Shown piece after piece: positions 54,701-63,284 of a DNA stretch of 64,000 nucleotides. Numbering within the stretch: the stretch's first letter is position 1; each line of letters opens with the position of its first letter. The notes below the pieces were generated by a model, which saw only the letters and a program-made list of their open reading frames with translations, was not told the origin of the DNA and did no database searches. The DNA comes from Antedon mediterranea. Its lineage: Eukaryota > Echinodermata > Crinoidea > Comatulida > Antedonidae. The stretch is taken from NCBI RefSeq assembly GCF_964355755.1, contig NC_092673.1:9493001-9557000 (forward strand), read 5' to 3'. Made by a program: the position numbers and the translations under genes.

Positions 54701-57700
54701 TCCAGTACAATTCCGGCCATTTTGATGTGTATAGATGCATGCAGTATCATTGGAATAGCGAGAGAGGGGGAGGTGGTTGGGGTGGATGGAGAGACACATA
54801 TTTTTTACATGTTTGTCTACACTATCAAACTAGTTTAACAAAAAAGGTATGATGTGTCCAAATATGGTAGTGATATGTCATTGTGTCTATATATGGGCAC
54901 ATCAAATTTTTTTGTCACATAAAGTTTTATAGTGTAGATAGAGTTTAACATTTGTGTAACATGTAAAAAAATATGTGTCTCTCCATCCACCTGCCTTCTC
55001 TTGCTCTCTTTTTATAGATTATTTAGTTGCTAAATATATGCAAAACGATGGGTCATAGCTCAAATTGACATTTCCAATTGAATTCTGACAAAATTTATTG
55101 TTAGAGCAAGTATAAATGTGTATATTCTGAACAATTTGACACCAAACTGAACTTTTTAGGACAAATAGTTACCGAGATATCGACATATTCAAACATTAGA
55201 GGTCAAGGGTCAAAAAAGTTTAATTTATGGTAATTTTTTGAAAAAAGTTTCTATTAGACTAAATATTAGATTAATTTTCTTAACATTTTGCGTGTTATTG
55301 AGATATTAGGCAATCAATGTCAAAGGTCAACCTGAAAAATAAAGCCTTTGCGGCCATTTTTGTACAATTGTTTTCATTAAAGCGAATATAAATATACCGT
55401 ATATCTTCCAAGCATTTTGAAAAAAAAAATTAATTTAAAATGTCCATGCGTTGTCAAGATATGGCGATTTTTAGTTATATAATAGAAAAATATAAAAATT
55501 GAGGTCAGAGGTCACAGAGGTCAAATCAGATTTCCAGTAACTTTGTTTTGGCATCTCCACACTATACTCTACCAAACTGCTATGTTGAAAAATTTGTATC
55601 CAGTCCGGTAACATCCCACCTCTTTTTCTCCCCTAGGGACTGGACTATAGCTACCCAACCCAGTAGATATCAAGGATGTCAAATCTTATATTTTACCTCT
55701 AAGCAGGCGATTCCTCATCCTGGTCCACATATCAACCACAGAAAAGAATGCTAGTTTTTATTATTCTTTTTATCATATGTACAGTATCTATAAAAATTCA
55801 TTAATAGCAAGATGCTAGCAAATTTTTCGCAGTCACTTGTCTCTTCTACCTTTCAAAAATAAAAATGTTAAAAAAACTTACAGGAAGCTTGGATAATCTG
55901 CAGGTATGGTTGTAACGCCTTGAACTAAATAATGAACGTGGAAGTTTGGTAGAATTATTTTCTGCAGCCGCTTTAAATGCAATATCTGAATTGTAGGTTC
56001 TTGCAGCTGCAATGATAAATGAGTGCGTCAATGATGCAATATCCCACTCGTATAGTAAATTGACAATATTTTGAACTTATTAATAATTATAATAAAATAA
56101 GGCAACAAATGCATAGACAACAAAAATATGAAGCTGCTGTTATAAATATTCCAAAATTCATTTTCATTTATCCACTATAAACTGTACAATAAATAATAGA
56201 TCAAAGAAAATAATGATAGGAAATTTGCAGAAAGAAGCAAAATTTGCTTTGCTACCGGTATAATTCTCTGTTACTACGGAAATATTATGGACATATACGA
56301 AAATGAAGATAATTGAAAACTACACGGAAAAATAAACCATTTGTGATGCTAAGTAGCTAGTATTATGTTTTTACTGTAATACAGTTTATTAATTTTCAAA
56401 ATTAATCTAGCACAAGCTCGTATTTGGTGTAGACTGCTGTCTGTTGAGTTAAATAAGAGCTCGCCTCTCCTCTCGCAGCGTAGGAATTGTGTACTGTATA
56501 CGTAGTCACATTGTAAATTTATTATTATTATTATTATTAATAAATAATATAAAAAGGGCTAGACTAGACCTAGGCCCCATTATTATTATTATTCATATTA
56601 TTACATTTATTAGGTCCTAACTAGGTAATAATAATAATATTAATACGAATTTGTAATGCGCCAATTCTAGCAGTAAGTGATCAAATGCGCGGTGTATGAG
56701 AGAGCTCAATTTGAAAGAAAAAGATGAGTTTTCAAGGCAGATTTAAAGGCGATAGTAAAAGAACATGATCTAATAGAGGCTGGTAGGTCATTCCATAAGC
56801 TAGAGGCAGCAGAAGTAAAGGTGCTTATGCCATACGTTTTAGTGTTAAAAGTCGGAATGGAAAGGAGATTTTTTGAAGACGACGAGAAGGTATGTGAGGT
56901 AGGGGAGGGCCTACCTGTCCTAGAGCAATTAGGCACTGTTATGCTTCATGAATGACAGCGACCCAGTTGCATCATGAAGGTCCATTTCTTACTTCCGTGG
57001 TATTTTGAAGGTTCATTCTATAACTACTAGCTAGATCCTATTATTAATTAGTAGGAAGGCAGGTAGGTAGTTTTAATAAAGTTATTTTGTTTACTTTATA
57101 AAAAATGCATGACTCTATGATGGAACAACTTATTATGGAGGTCCAAAATAATTTGATCCTGTGTTTGTAGGGGGAAGAGAGCGAAAATACTAGCGTAATG
57201 AAGTAGCCTATATGATTGGATTGTACTAGGAAAAGTTACTATATTTGAACTGTCCAGGGGAGGAGTTAAGGTTTGTTGATGGTGGCTGGGGTGGTGAAAG
57301 GAGAAAGAAGGCTGGGGGACCGCAGTATCTAAATTACATATTTCAATTATCTGCCAATATGACACCTATTCATTTACACAATTTACAACGTACTTCAACC
57401 ATTATTAGACCCATCATAGCTATGCATACTCATCTCAATTTGAAGCTGGGAAGAATTTGTTTTTATGAAAGAGTATGGGGTGTTATTGAAGAGGGGTGGA
57501 GGTTGGTGAGTATAGACAGATACTGGCGTCGGGTGTTATGTACTGAGAAGGCTGTAAACTAATTTTGAAACCCGCCCTGGGCCGGGTATATTGCTAGTAG
57601 ACTTATATATCTATATTGACCTAGCCTGAGAAAAAGTCATCACGGATTAATGTTTGGAATAGACCATGGGGTCTTTCTTTTTTTGTTGATTATGTTTACC

Positions 57701-60700
57701 CATTCCGGTCTTTTTCTCTTTCTGGTGACGGTTGACAAATAATACAACAGAATAACATCTTCGTCGTCGTCGTTGCTGTAATCTGCCATTGTCAATGTTT
57801 ACATCGTTCAACTTCAATGATTTATAATTAGTATAGCGCACGAACCGAAGAAGGAATTCGTGCACCGATGTGAACGCACTAATTTAAAAAAAGTAGCGCG
57901 GACCAAATTTTTCTCCGGCCACCGACCCGGACTTGATGTGAACGTAGCTTAAGCTCGGACTCACATGTCTTATGGTGTGCTTATATTGTTGTTCGGATAT
58001 TCTACCTTAAATCAGGGAGTTGAATTTATTTTACAACTCCCTGCTTAAATGGTGTTAGTACACAACAAAAAGGTATTTAAAATAAGGAAATATGATGAGT
58101 CAAATATTCTTACAAAGGCGAATCCGGACATCCAACATTTGATATATCTTGGCCTTTGGATCTTTCCTTGGGTCATATCCAATTTTACACCACAGCGCCC
58201 TCCAAGGACCTGTCACAAAATAATATGCAATGGTTGGCAAAACCACTTTTATGTTCTTGAATTCCAAGTTTGCAATGCCCATCAAAGATGTTCGAGACCA
58301 GATAGGCCGCTCCTCAAATAACTATAGATCAAAAGAGAAAATGTTAACAAAAATGTTATTATTTAATAAAATGCTGCTTTTTCAATCCATATTCTACGTA
58401 TCCAAATTTCTAACACCTTTCAATGTTGTTGCTCAGATAATTCCCTTCCGAATTTGCTATTTATGTGCTTCATTTTGATGACATTTTATCATGTTAAAAA
58501 TTGGATTAAGTGATGGGTCTTGTAATTTCATCTATGCTGCACTGTTTATAGTATGTATAATATACAGTTTATAGTGTATACTGCGTATATACTTAGACAC
58601 AAAACAGAAAGCACACTAACAACATCTTCTTTTTTTCAGGTCACAATGGCATAATCGTTTTTCTGTGCGCAATATTCTAACGTATGACGTGCACGTAGCA
58701 TTTGTTGTGCGGATAACCTAACTCGTCCATAGTGACGAGTTCAAATCTAGTTTTGTTTTTATTTGTCTAGGTACTCAGAAAACTGAAAATACTTAGTTAT
58801 GTACTAGCCAGTCTGTGCAACTTAACTGGTCAACAAAATACAATTATTAAAAAATACAATTGTGTTTTTTGTCTAGATTTGGTTCATGGCGAAGAACAAT
58901 TGGGGGAAGTTCTGGTTTTATTTGAAAAGTGTTTAGTTTTTATCAAAATGTTATGGTACATTTGGACAATTGAATTGTTTGTTAATGTTATATTCTGTTG
59001 GTCGGTGTCTTGTCATAGAATGACATTATGACATCTGATTGGTCATCACATTGTTACATTGCCATTAAATGCTATTTTGAGCCCTTAAGAGAAGTCAATA
59101 TTCCCAATGATTAGACACTTTCCCTGAAATTGTTGACATATTGTAAAAATGATTATATTACATTAACTGAGGTCATTCCTTGTAATGCACTACCTAAAGT
59201 AGCTTGCATTGAATGTTCTCTCATACAGTCTTAGGCTTATAGTTTTGTACACCCAGTTGGTAAACAGTGGTAATGTACAAACATTGTACGCTGGTTATAA
59301 TCCTAGCCCGGCGTTGTCTCGAATCATCCATTAATACAAATTGGGGAAAATGGTATTTGTTATTGTTCTTCCACTGGCTTTTCATTCATGATCGATCGAA
59401 AGTGGAAGCATCACAGAAGTATAATGAAAATATCACTCCGTGCACTATGCATGCTGGTATTTATAGCAGGCTGCTCAAAATATTAGAATCTGCTTATTTT
59501 TCACATTTTTAAAAGCTTTTAACAATTAACGCAATGGGCCCATATAGTATTTATTTCTACATAAAATGCACTTTGAGACCTTAAATTATAAAAAAAAAAC
59601 GTAGGAAAAGTGTATATAAGACACTCTGGCAATTTAAACTACATTGGCCAGTGGATCACATTTTCTTACCTCATGCCACCCTCTCAGCCCAAACCATGGT
59701 TGTTTAGAGTTTATAGTTTTTTCCTCGCAGCCACTATAACAAAATATTGCATTCGCCTCAGTAGTGGTAGGATTGAGGAGGACTCTACCACCACAGCAAC
59801 ACTATGGTTGGGTCTGAGGTAAGAAAATAAATGACCAAAATATGGACCTTTAATTATTTTTCTTAATTTTTTTAATTCATTTTATTTATTAATAATTTTT
59901 TTATTGTCCAAGTGGAGTTTACTAGTGTAGCAGACCTACCACATATCTTTTAAACAATTCAACATTTACTTTTAATTTGATTTAATCCTCTATATATCTC
60001 TTTATTTAACCTCACATTGACAGGTTACCTTCACTTTTCTAGCTAATGGATTTTAAGAATGTTAATGACTCTAACAGAAAACCACATTAATTCTCTTAAT
60101 CCTAATTGGTCAGATGAGATGGGCCAAGCCCAATATTACCATGCACTGACCACATTATTAACACAATCTTTTCTCAACTAGTCATGTAGCTACACCGTTT
60201 TATTGCTCTGTCTTATCAAACATTGTATATTGTATATTTTATCTATTTATTGAGAATCCTCACTTGATTCGTTTGGAATAAATGGCATACTTACTTTATA
60301 CATTTAGTAGTTGTTTTATTTTACCGTTGCGCCAACAATTACTAAACTAGCAAGCGGTCTGGTTTGATTACCCGCTCACCCTCCACAACCTCCTGAGAAA
60401 AGGCCTACGTGACTACAGTAGAACTAAATTAAATGGTTTCTTACTTTCTTTACCATATTAACATCATCATTAAGTTTATACCTCTTCAGCACTTCTACAG
60501 CAGCTGGCATTGGTTCAATGGGAATCCCTTTGTCTTCAAATTTCAAAAATATTGCATTGTTATTTCTTCGATCTCTATCAGTTCCAACTAAATGAGCCTC
60601 GTGTAATATTTTGCTTTTTATTCTTTGTACTTGTTTCTCTTGTTTGTAGTTGTAATCACAAGAAACATCAGTGCGCGAGAATACTTCAGGTAAAAGAAAT

Positions 60701-60824
60701 AGAGGCACATCTCGTTTAAAGTAAGATGAGTCTTCTAATTTACTAGGAACAATTTTATCGAGAATTGATTCACAAGTATTAGAGCTACTTTTTGTCATTG
60801 GAAGGTACTGAAAATCAACAAAAC
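42615..60824 (-). CDS. GTF3C5: General transcription factor 3C subunit 5 (TFIIIC63/Tau95 family), C-terminal ~70%
   Basis: GTF3C5 is a DNA-binding subunit of TFIIIC, which recognises internal promoters of tRNA and related genes and recruits TFIIIB for RNA polymerase III. Five minus-strand exons (60824-60445, 58321-58114, 56006-55882, 51835-51619, 42760-42615) join in phase into ~358 codons. Family landmarks appear in order: FVDFQYLPMTKSSS, PLFLLPEVFSRTDVSCDYNY, NAIFLKFEDKGIP, RPIWSRTSLMG, VVLPTIAYYFVTGPWRALW, GYDPRKDPKAKIYQMLDVRI, IFKRDILPPFHQMYYQVCDL, DERDGWLLPDT, then an acidic tail ending EMVNEIMEYFQPTLQNT. The human protein is ~519 aa, so the N-terminal exons lie right of the window. It converges on the coiled-coil gene. 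Confidence 0.92.
42761..44835. other. GTF3C5 last intron, part without recognised elements
   Basis: AT-rich, with no ORF that I recognise. Nothing here resembles a gene. Confidence 0.4.
44836..45350 (+). repeat. Outer part of the left foldback arm
   Basis: It is inverted against 50680-51206 with only scattered differences, including TATTCATGTGAAAAGATACA, GGGCGAGATGCAATATTCGA, GACAGCAACTTTATCCTGTA (twice) and ACTCGGCGCGTATGTCGTCT. Confidence 0.85.
45680..47256 (+). mobile_element. Full-length non-autonomous Helitron, 1577 bp
   Basis: It starts TTAGGTGATCATTTAGAATA, with a GGTGATCATTT/AAATGATCACC palindrome, and ends in hairpin AATTCGTCAaagTGACGAATT plus AAATTCTAG. The host repeat reads GATTA|TTGCAC with no duplication, as the neighbouring repeat copies show. 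Precise A|T insertion plus a CTAG end is diagnostic of Helitrons. No Rep/helicase is present. It is an inverted relative of unit 3 at 20974-22460. Confidence 0.85.
47620..47977 (+). mobile_element. tRNA-headed SINE, second copy
   Basis: The A box is ATGGCCGAGCGGTTAAGGC and the B box GGGTTCGAGGCC (47697). The shared core follows (47756-47855, CGTAGGTCCAGTGTACAC ... AAGAGTAGGGGGTTAC) and an AATAAATAAATAAAA tail. Neighbouring repeat copies read GCAACATACTCAGG without it, implying the 5-bp duplication AACAT. Confidence 0.85.
48476..49170 (-). pseudogene. Captured fragment of an unnamed metazoan protein family, frameshifted
   Basis: On the minus strand the frame reads CNDTGFYRKGKSLRSLCGDR, VTAYVCKIYGFKSMNSINEA, RYQSFRKM, CEITITQHLLRANYVSIMWR, LNYGWVDNGDGRYVPKWFDG and SDPHSEQSS. 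After a frameshift (~48750) an Asp/Glu-rich tail ends ...SDDSESDCDDDE at 48616. I recognise the pattern (C-D-T-x-x-F-x-x-K-G-K, then NEARY, then H-x-x-RANY-x-x-W, then GW) from uncharacterised invertebrate proteins, often multicopy. Function is unknown. Homology starts at the inner edge of the right arm, with stops upstream, so only the C-terminal part was taken in. Confidence 0.6.
49157..51206 (-). repeat. Right foldback arm
   Basis: It is the inverted copy of the left arm without the Helitron and SINE. The word GTCGATCCATTATGGATAAG marks tandem units near 49497, 49649, 49760 and 49927. The outer part is at 50680-51206. Confidence 0.85.
51207..51595. other. Short intron stretch next to the GTF3C5 exon
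   Basis: AT-rich with a T-run at 51451-51466. Nothing is recognised. Confidence 0.4.
51619..51835 (-). CDS. GTF3C5: GTF3C5 exon, conserved C-terminal block
   Basis: The acceptor is GCTTAAATTACAG and the donor GTGAGT. It is 217 nt, phase 0 to 1. It encodes ENHHIFKRDILPPFHQMYYQ, VCDLKDDELQKFVHANDGYE and CDERDGWLLPDT. If the donor were not used the frame would stop nine codons later at 51596. Confidence 0.93.
51836..52695. other. GTF3C5 intron, nothing recognised
   Basis: AT-rich with no gene-like sequence. A few TAGGCCTA words and a TAATAATAATATTATTAATG microsatellite occur near 52518. Confidence 0.4.
53900..54330 (+). pseudogene. Highly degenerate LINE reverse transcriptase
   Basis: Broken frames still show KHDKTDINHYRP, YQKAFDSIKQALP and VRQGDT in canonical order (RT motifs before, at and after the F-D-x catalytic block). 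Many stops are present. It probably inserted in the TIR element or was carried with it. Confidence 0.55.
54779..54996. mobile_element. Palindromic element with an inner TTAA-type MITE copy
   Basis: The outer inverted repeat GTGGATGGAGAGACACATAT ... ATATGTGTCTCTCCATCCAC encloses a copy of the MITE at 8595-8721 (TTTGTCTACACTATCAAACT ... AGTGTAGATAGAGTT). The inner copy retains TTAA only on its right. Confidence 0.7.
55882..56006 (-). CDS. GTF3C5: GTF3C5 exon, variable linker
   Basis: The acceptor is ATCATTGCAG and the donor GTAAGT. It is 125 nt, phase 1 to 0. It encodes SARTYNSDIAFKAAAENNST then KLPRSLFSSRRYNHTC. Only RTYN resembles the family, where this linker is poorly conserved. Phase and position support it. 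Confidence 0.7.
56640..56936 (-). pseudogene. CR1/L2-like LINE, C-terminal fragment and 3' end
   Basis: The minus-strand frame 56936-56706 reads KNLLSIPTFNTKTYGISTFT then SAASSLWNDLPASIR and FKSALKTHLFLSN, the standard end of the ORF2 of this LINE group. The 3' end runs GGCGCATTACAAATTCGTAT and a TTATTATTATTA microsatellite. It is 5'-truncated, as is usual for LINE insertions. Confidence 0.8.
56937..57559. other. GTF3C5 intron, open frames without recognisable homology
   Basis: Overlapping frames of 89-105 codons occur on both strands at 57096-57562. Neither shows a family signature or exon-like borders. It may be the body of the Helitron whose end is at 57597. Confidence 0.35.
57560..57597 (+). 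mobile_element. Helitron 3' terminus of a second, GC-hairpin type
   Basis: ACCCGCCCTGGGCCGGGT forms a hairpin, followed by ATATTG and CTAG, then host T. This is the canonical Helitron 3' layout, but the stem sequence is unlike the TCGTCA family. The 5' end was not located. Confidence 0.55.
58013..58043. repeat. 10-bp stem hairpin
   Basis: CAGGGAGTTG and CAACTCCCTG are separated by 11 nt of A/T, in the GTF3C5 intron about 70 nt downstream (minus sense) of an exon donor. Confidence 0.65.
58114..58321 (-). CDS. GTF3C5: GTF3C5 exon, DNA-binding domain
   Basis: The acceptor is TTGATCTATAG and the donor GTAAGA. It is 208 nt, phase 0 to 1. It carries the strongest signature: RPIWSRTSLM, AYYFVTGPWRALWCKIGYDP and RKDPKAKIYQMLDVRIR. 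This is the winged-helix-like Tau95 DNA-binding region. A truncated Helitron lies 65 bp upstream in the intron. Confidence 0.95.
58386..58750 (+). mobile_element. 5'-truncated Helitron (unit 1/4 type)
   Basis: It matches the reverse complement of the array bodies (GTTGTTGCTCAGATAATT, GGGTCTTGTAATTTCATCTA, TTGTGCGGATAACCTAACTC) and ends in hairpin ACTCGTCcatagTGACGAGT, then TCAAATCTAG and T. It lies immediately upstream (minus sense) of a GTF3C5 exon. Confidence 0.8.
58751..60444. other. GTF3C5 intron, nothing recognised
   Basis: AT-rich. Short open frames have no family signature. No repeat stands out. Confidence 0.4.
60445..60824 (-). CDS. GTF3C5: GTF3C5 exon (first within window)
   Basis: The acceptor is TTCTTCCAG and the donor GTAAGA. 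It is 380 nt, phase 1 to 0. It encodes the end of the N-terminal dimerisation region and the linker (FVDFQYL, then VFSRTDVSCDYNYKQEKQ, NNAIFLKFEDKG), ending NMVKK, which joins LFEERPIW of the next exon as in the family. Confidence 0.9.
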
Positions 60825-62450
60825 CTGGAAGAAAAAAAAAATATGTACATGGCTTTAAAAATTGTATGTATCACGTACAACATTTTGCTTTTTGTAAAAA
60901 CATTTTGTAAAAACATCAAGTTTTTTCTATTGGGTTTGCTTATTAGGTTAAATGCATTATCATGCGTAATAACCTTATTGATTTTGTCAGAATCTTTATT
61001 TATTTATTTATTTATTCTTTCCTTAACATTAATTTGTTTATCAATTATCTTGATATCAGTTTCATCTAGATATGTAAATTTTTGAGAGTATATTCCTTAT
61101 TTCCAGGAATCGATGTGATTATCTTTTCACGGTATGTAATTAAAAATTACGCGGTCTACATACGATTCCCTTCAACCAAATTTGGTACTCATAAATTTCT
61201 GGTCATATTTCATCATATGGCAACACAATTACGTGCATAGCGTATATAACGCATGCGTACGCATGCTTAAAATTGTCAAAATTTATTTTCGATGGAATTA
61301 GAGTACGTTTCAGTTTTACAACTGTTATAGTCTGAAATAAAGATATAAAAATAGCGCCCCCTAACAATTTGTACCATTAAGGAATACCCCTCGTAGCGAT
61401 TGGTACCGTCCAAACAATGAAAAGACGATAACATGAGTGATGCGGCCATTGTGGTTTGACATCTAATACTGTACATCGTGTATCATTATTGTCTTGTAGG
61501 TATGTAAAGATAACTGGGTTATTTCATTAAGTAAATTGTCAGGAAGTAGAACGGAGATGAGTCTACTTATTTAGAAATTATGTAGGAACGAACGATGAAG
61601 CATGAATCTTTAGAAACAGTATTTTAAGGGATAAATCACCCTGTATCTTGCCGTGAATGATTATAAAATGTGACAACATAGGTAACGATAAATTATGTCT
61701 GGATAGGAATGTTCGGGTAATTTACCAGTAGGGTAACAAATACTGTAAGCGATTACTTTATGCGTTGTTATAATTATTGGCACTATACTAGGATAAGTTA
61801 TAATGTATACGGTACTCAGATAAGCCTAATGTATTTACTGTTCATTGATTCGACTCGCATGTGTGAGATGAATTCCGTTACTGTAATTTGTGTCGACGGT
61901 CAGCGTACGCGGTGGTACGACTATGGAGGGCGCACTTGTTGTTTACTTTGCTGTCAGGCCTAGATTATAATGCATAGTTAGGCATAGAGATGGGTATTAC
62001 AGTACTATTGATGACGCACGGAATAATTATACGGTATTGTTCTATGAGGGAAAGATATATTTAATCAAGAATGTGTTTAACATGTTGTTTTTGGATATTA
62101 AGAGAAAGAAAGGGAATAATGTAAATTCTGCTAGTAATCTACGATATGAGGTTTCTTGCATTGTGGTTCGACATCTAATACTGTAAATCGTGTATCATTA
62201 TTGTTTTGTAGGGTGCTGACCTCATGCTGCTGTGACCTTCGATTACTGAACCTAACGCCCTCTAGCTATTAGTGCATATTGGGTGTAACACAACCTTTCT
62301 TTAGTAATTTCATCATATTTTATTCACTTTTCAACTTAAAACCATGTTATGTTATACGAGCATGTCAAAAGTGACAGGCTATGCATGTGTAAGTTAACAA
62401 AATGGTAAAAATATGCTAAAATTTCAAAATTAATATACCATAAAACCTCG
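60825..62450. other. Upstream GTF3C5 intron with one short duplication
   Basis: A ~55-bp segment (CATTGTGGTTTGACATCTAA ... CATTATTGTCTTGTAGG) at 61449-61501 recurs at 62160-62211. No exon for the missing N-terminal part of GTF3C5 was found here. Confidence 0.45.
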
Positions 62451-62560
62451 AAAAGTAGCCCATGGGCTTAAACCTCGAAAAGAAGCCCCCCTCTACAGTT
62501 TGCAAAAGTACTCTCGAAAATAAAGCCCCCTGGGCTTCTTTTCAAGAAGCGATGCGAGTA
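62440..62560. repeat. 'CCTCGAAAAGAAGCCC' repeat cluster
   Basis: AACCTCGAAAAGTAGCCC, AACCTCGAAAAGAAGCCCCC and CTCGAAAATAAAGCCCCC, then the inverted GGGCTTCTTTTCAAGAAGC, suggest the end of a dispersed repeat. Confidence 0.5.
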
Positions 62561-62690
62561 AGACGTGTTGAATAATCGCTCCTGGAAATCAAACATTTCA
62601 CGTGACACACCAGCTGAATGCATTATTACACATAGTCTACCTACATTTACTATTGTTCATTTACCTCAAGGAATTTTGTTTACTCGATCC

Positions 62691-62946
62691 CAGTGTCTTA
62701 TTTGCTCGCAACATAATAATACTACTTATACTAATACTACTTCATCAGCACGACTCAATACGAAAATAAATCGAGTCCAACACATTCCATAGATTGCTTT
62801 GAAAGTGGCGAGGCTGGTTTATGCAAATATTTCACTCCAACACAACTTTTAAGTTTTATGTTTCAACTTTTTAGTCGTGCTGATGAAGTAGTATTAGTAT
62901 AAGTAGTATTATTAGTATTATTATGTTGCGAGCAAATAAGACATTA
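62691..62946. repeat. Long hairpin: ~66-bp inverted repeat around a 115-nt loop
   Basis: The left arm (AGTGTCTTATTTGCTCGCAA ... CTTCATCAGCACGACT) is matched by the right arm (AGTCGTGCTGATGAAGTAGT ... GCGAGCAAATAAGACATT), which has a 10-nt extra AGTATTATTA. The TTATACTAATACTACTT part is microsatellite-like. Confidence 0.82.
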
Positions 62947-63284
62947 AAATGAGCTACAGGCGCAAATTGATAACAATGGTATCTTAACAACTTTACACGC
63001 TTTTAGTACGGATTGTCTTCTAGCTCGATATTTGTACCAAAATAGATTTTTTTAGCTAATTGTGTTATTCTTGAGATGCTGAATCCCCAAAAGTTAGGTG
63101 CAATTTTTTTTCGCCCACTTCTTCAGCCGCCATTTTGTATTCAAAATGGCTGACGTTCCACACTAAAGTTGGTCATCCATGATATCATTGGAATGGGAAT
63201 GTAATACTGATCATTTTATTCCATTGCACCCATATCAATAAACGCATAGTTACATAGTAATTGCGCAATAAAACAAATCATGTG

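Larger units (their letters stand above)
52696..55647. mobile_element. 2.95-kb TIR element containing a dead LINE
   Basis: The ends are TAGTCCGGTCCCTAAGGGGA and the complement of CCCTAGGGACTGGACTA. An inverted segment is nearly perfect over ~65 bp (CAAAGTTACTGGAAATCTGA ... CTCTGACCTCAATTTTTA at 52768-52822, mirrored at 55490-55545). Subterminal zones carry repeated TGACCTTTGACC, CAAATTGTTCAGAATGTA-like and GAAATGTCATTT words. Flanking TA or TAG may be the target duplication. No transposase is seen. It fills most of a GTF3C5 intron. Confidence 0.68.

Noticed and set aside
57096-57562. Overlapping 89- and 105-codon frames on both strands
   Set aside because: No family resemblance, splice borders or codon character that I could support.
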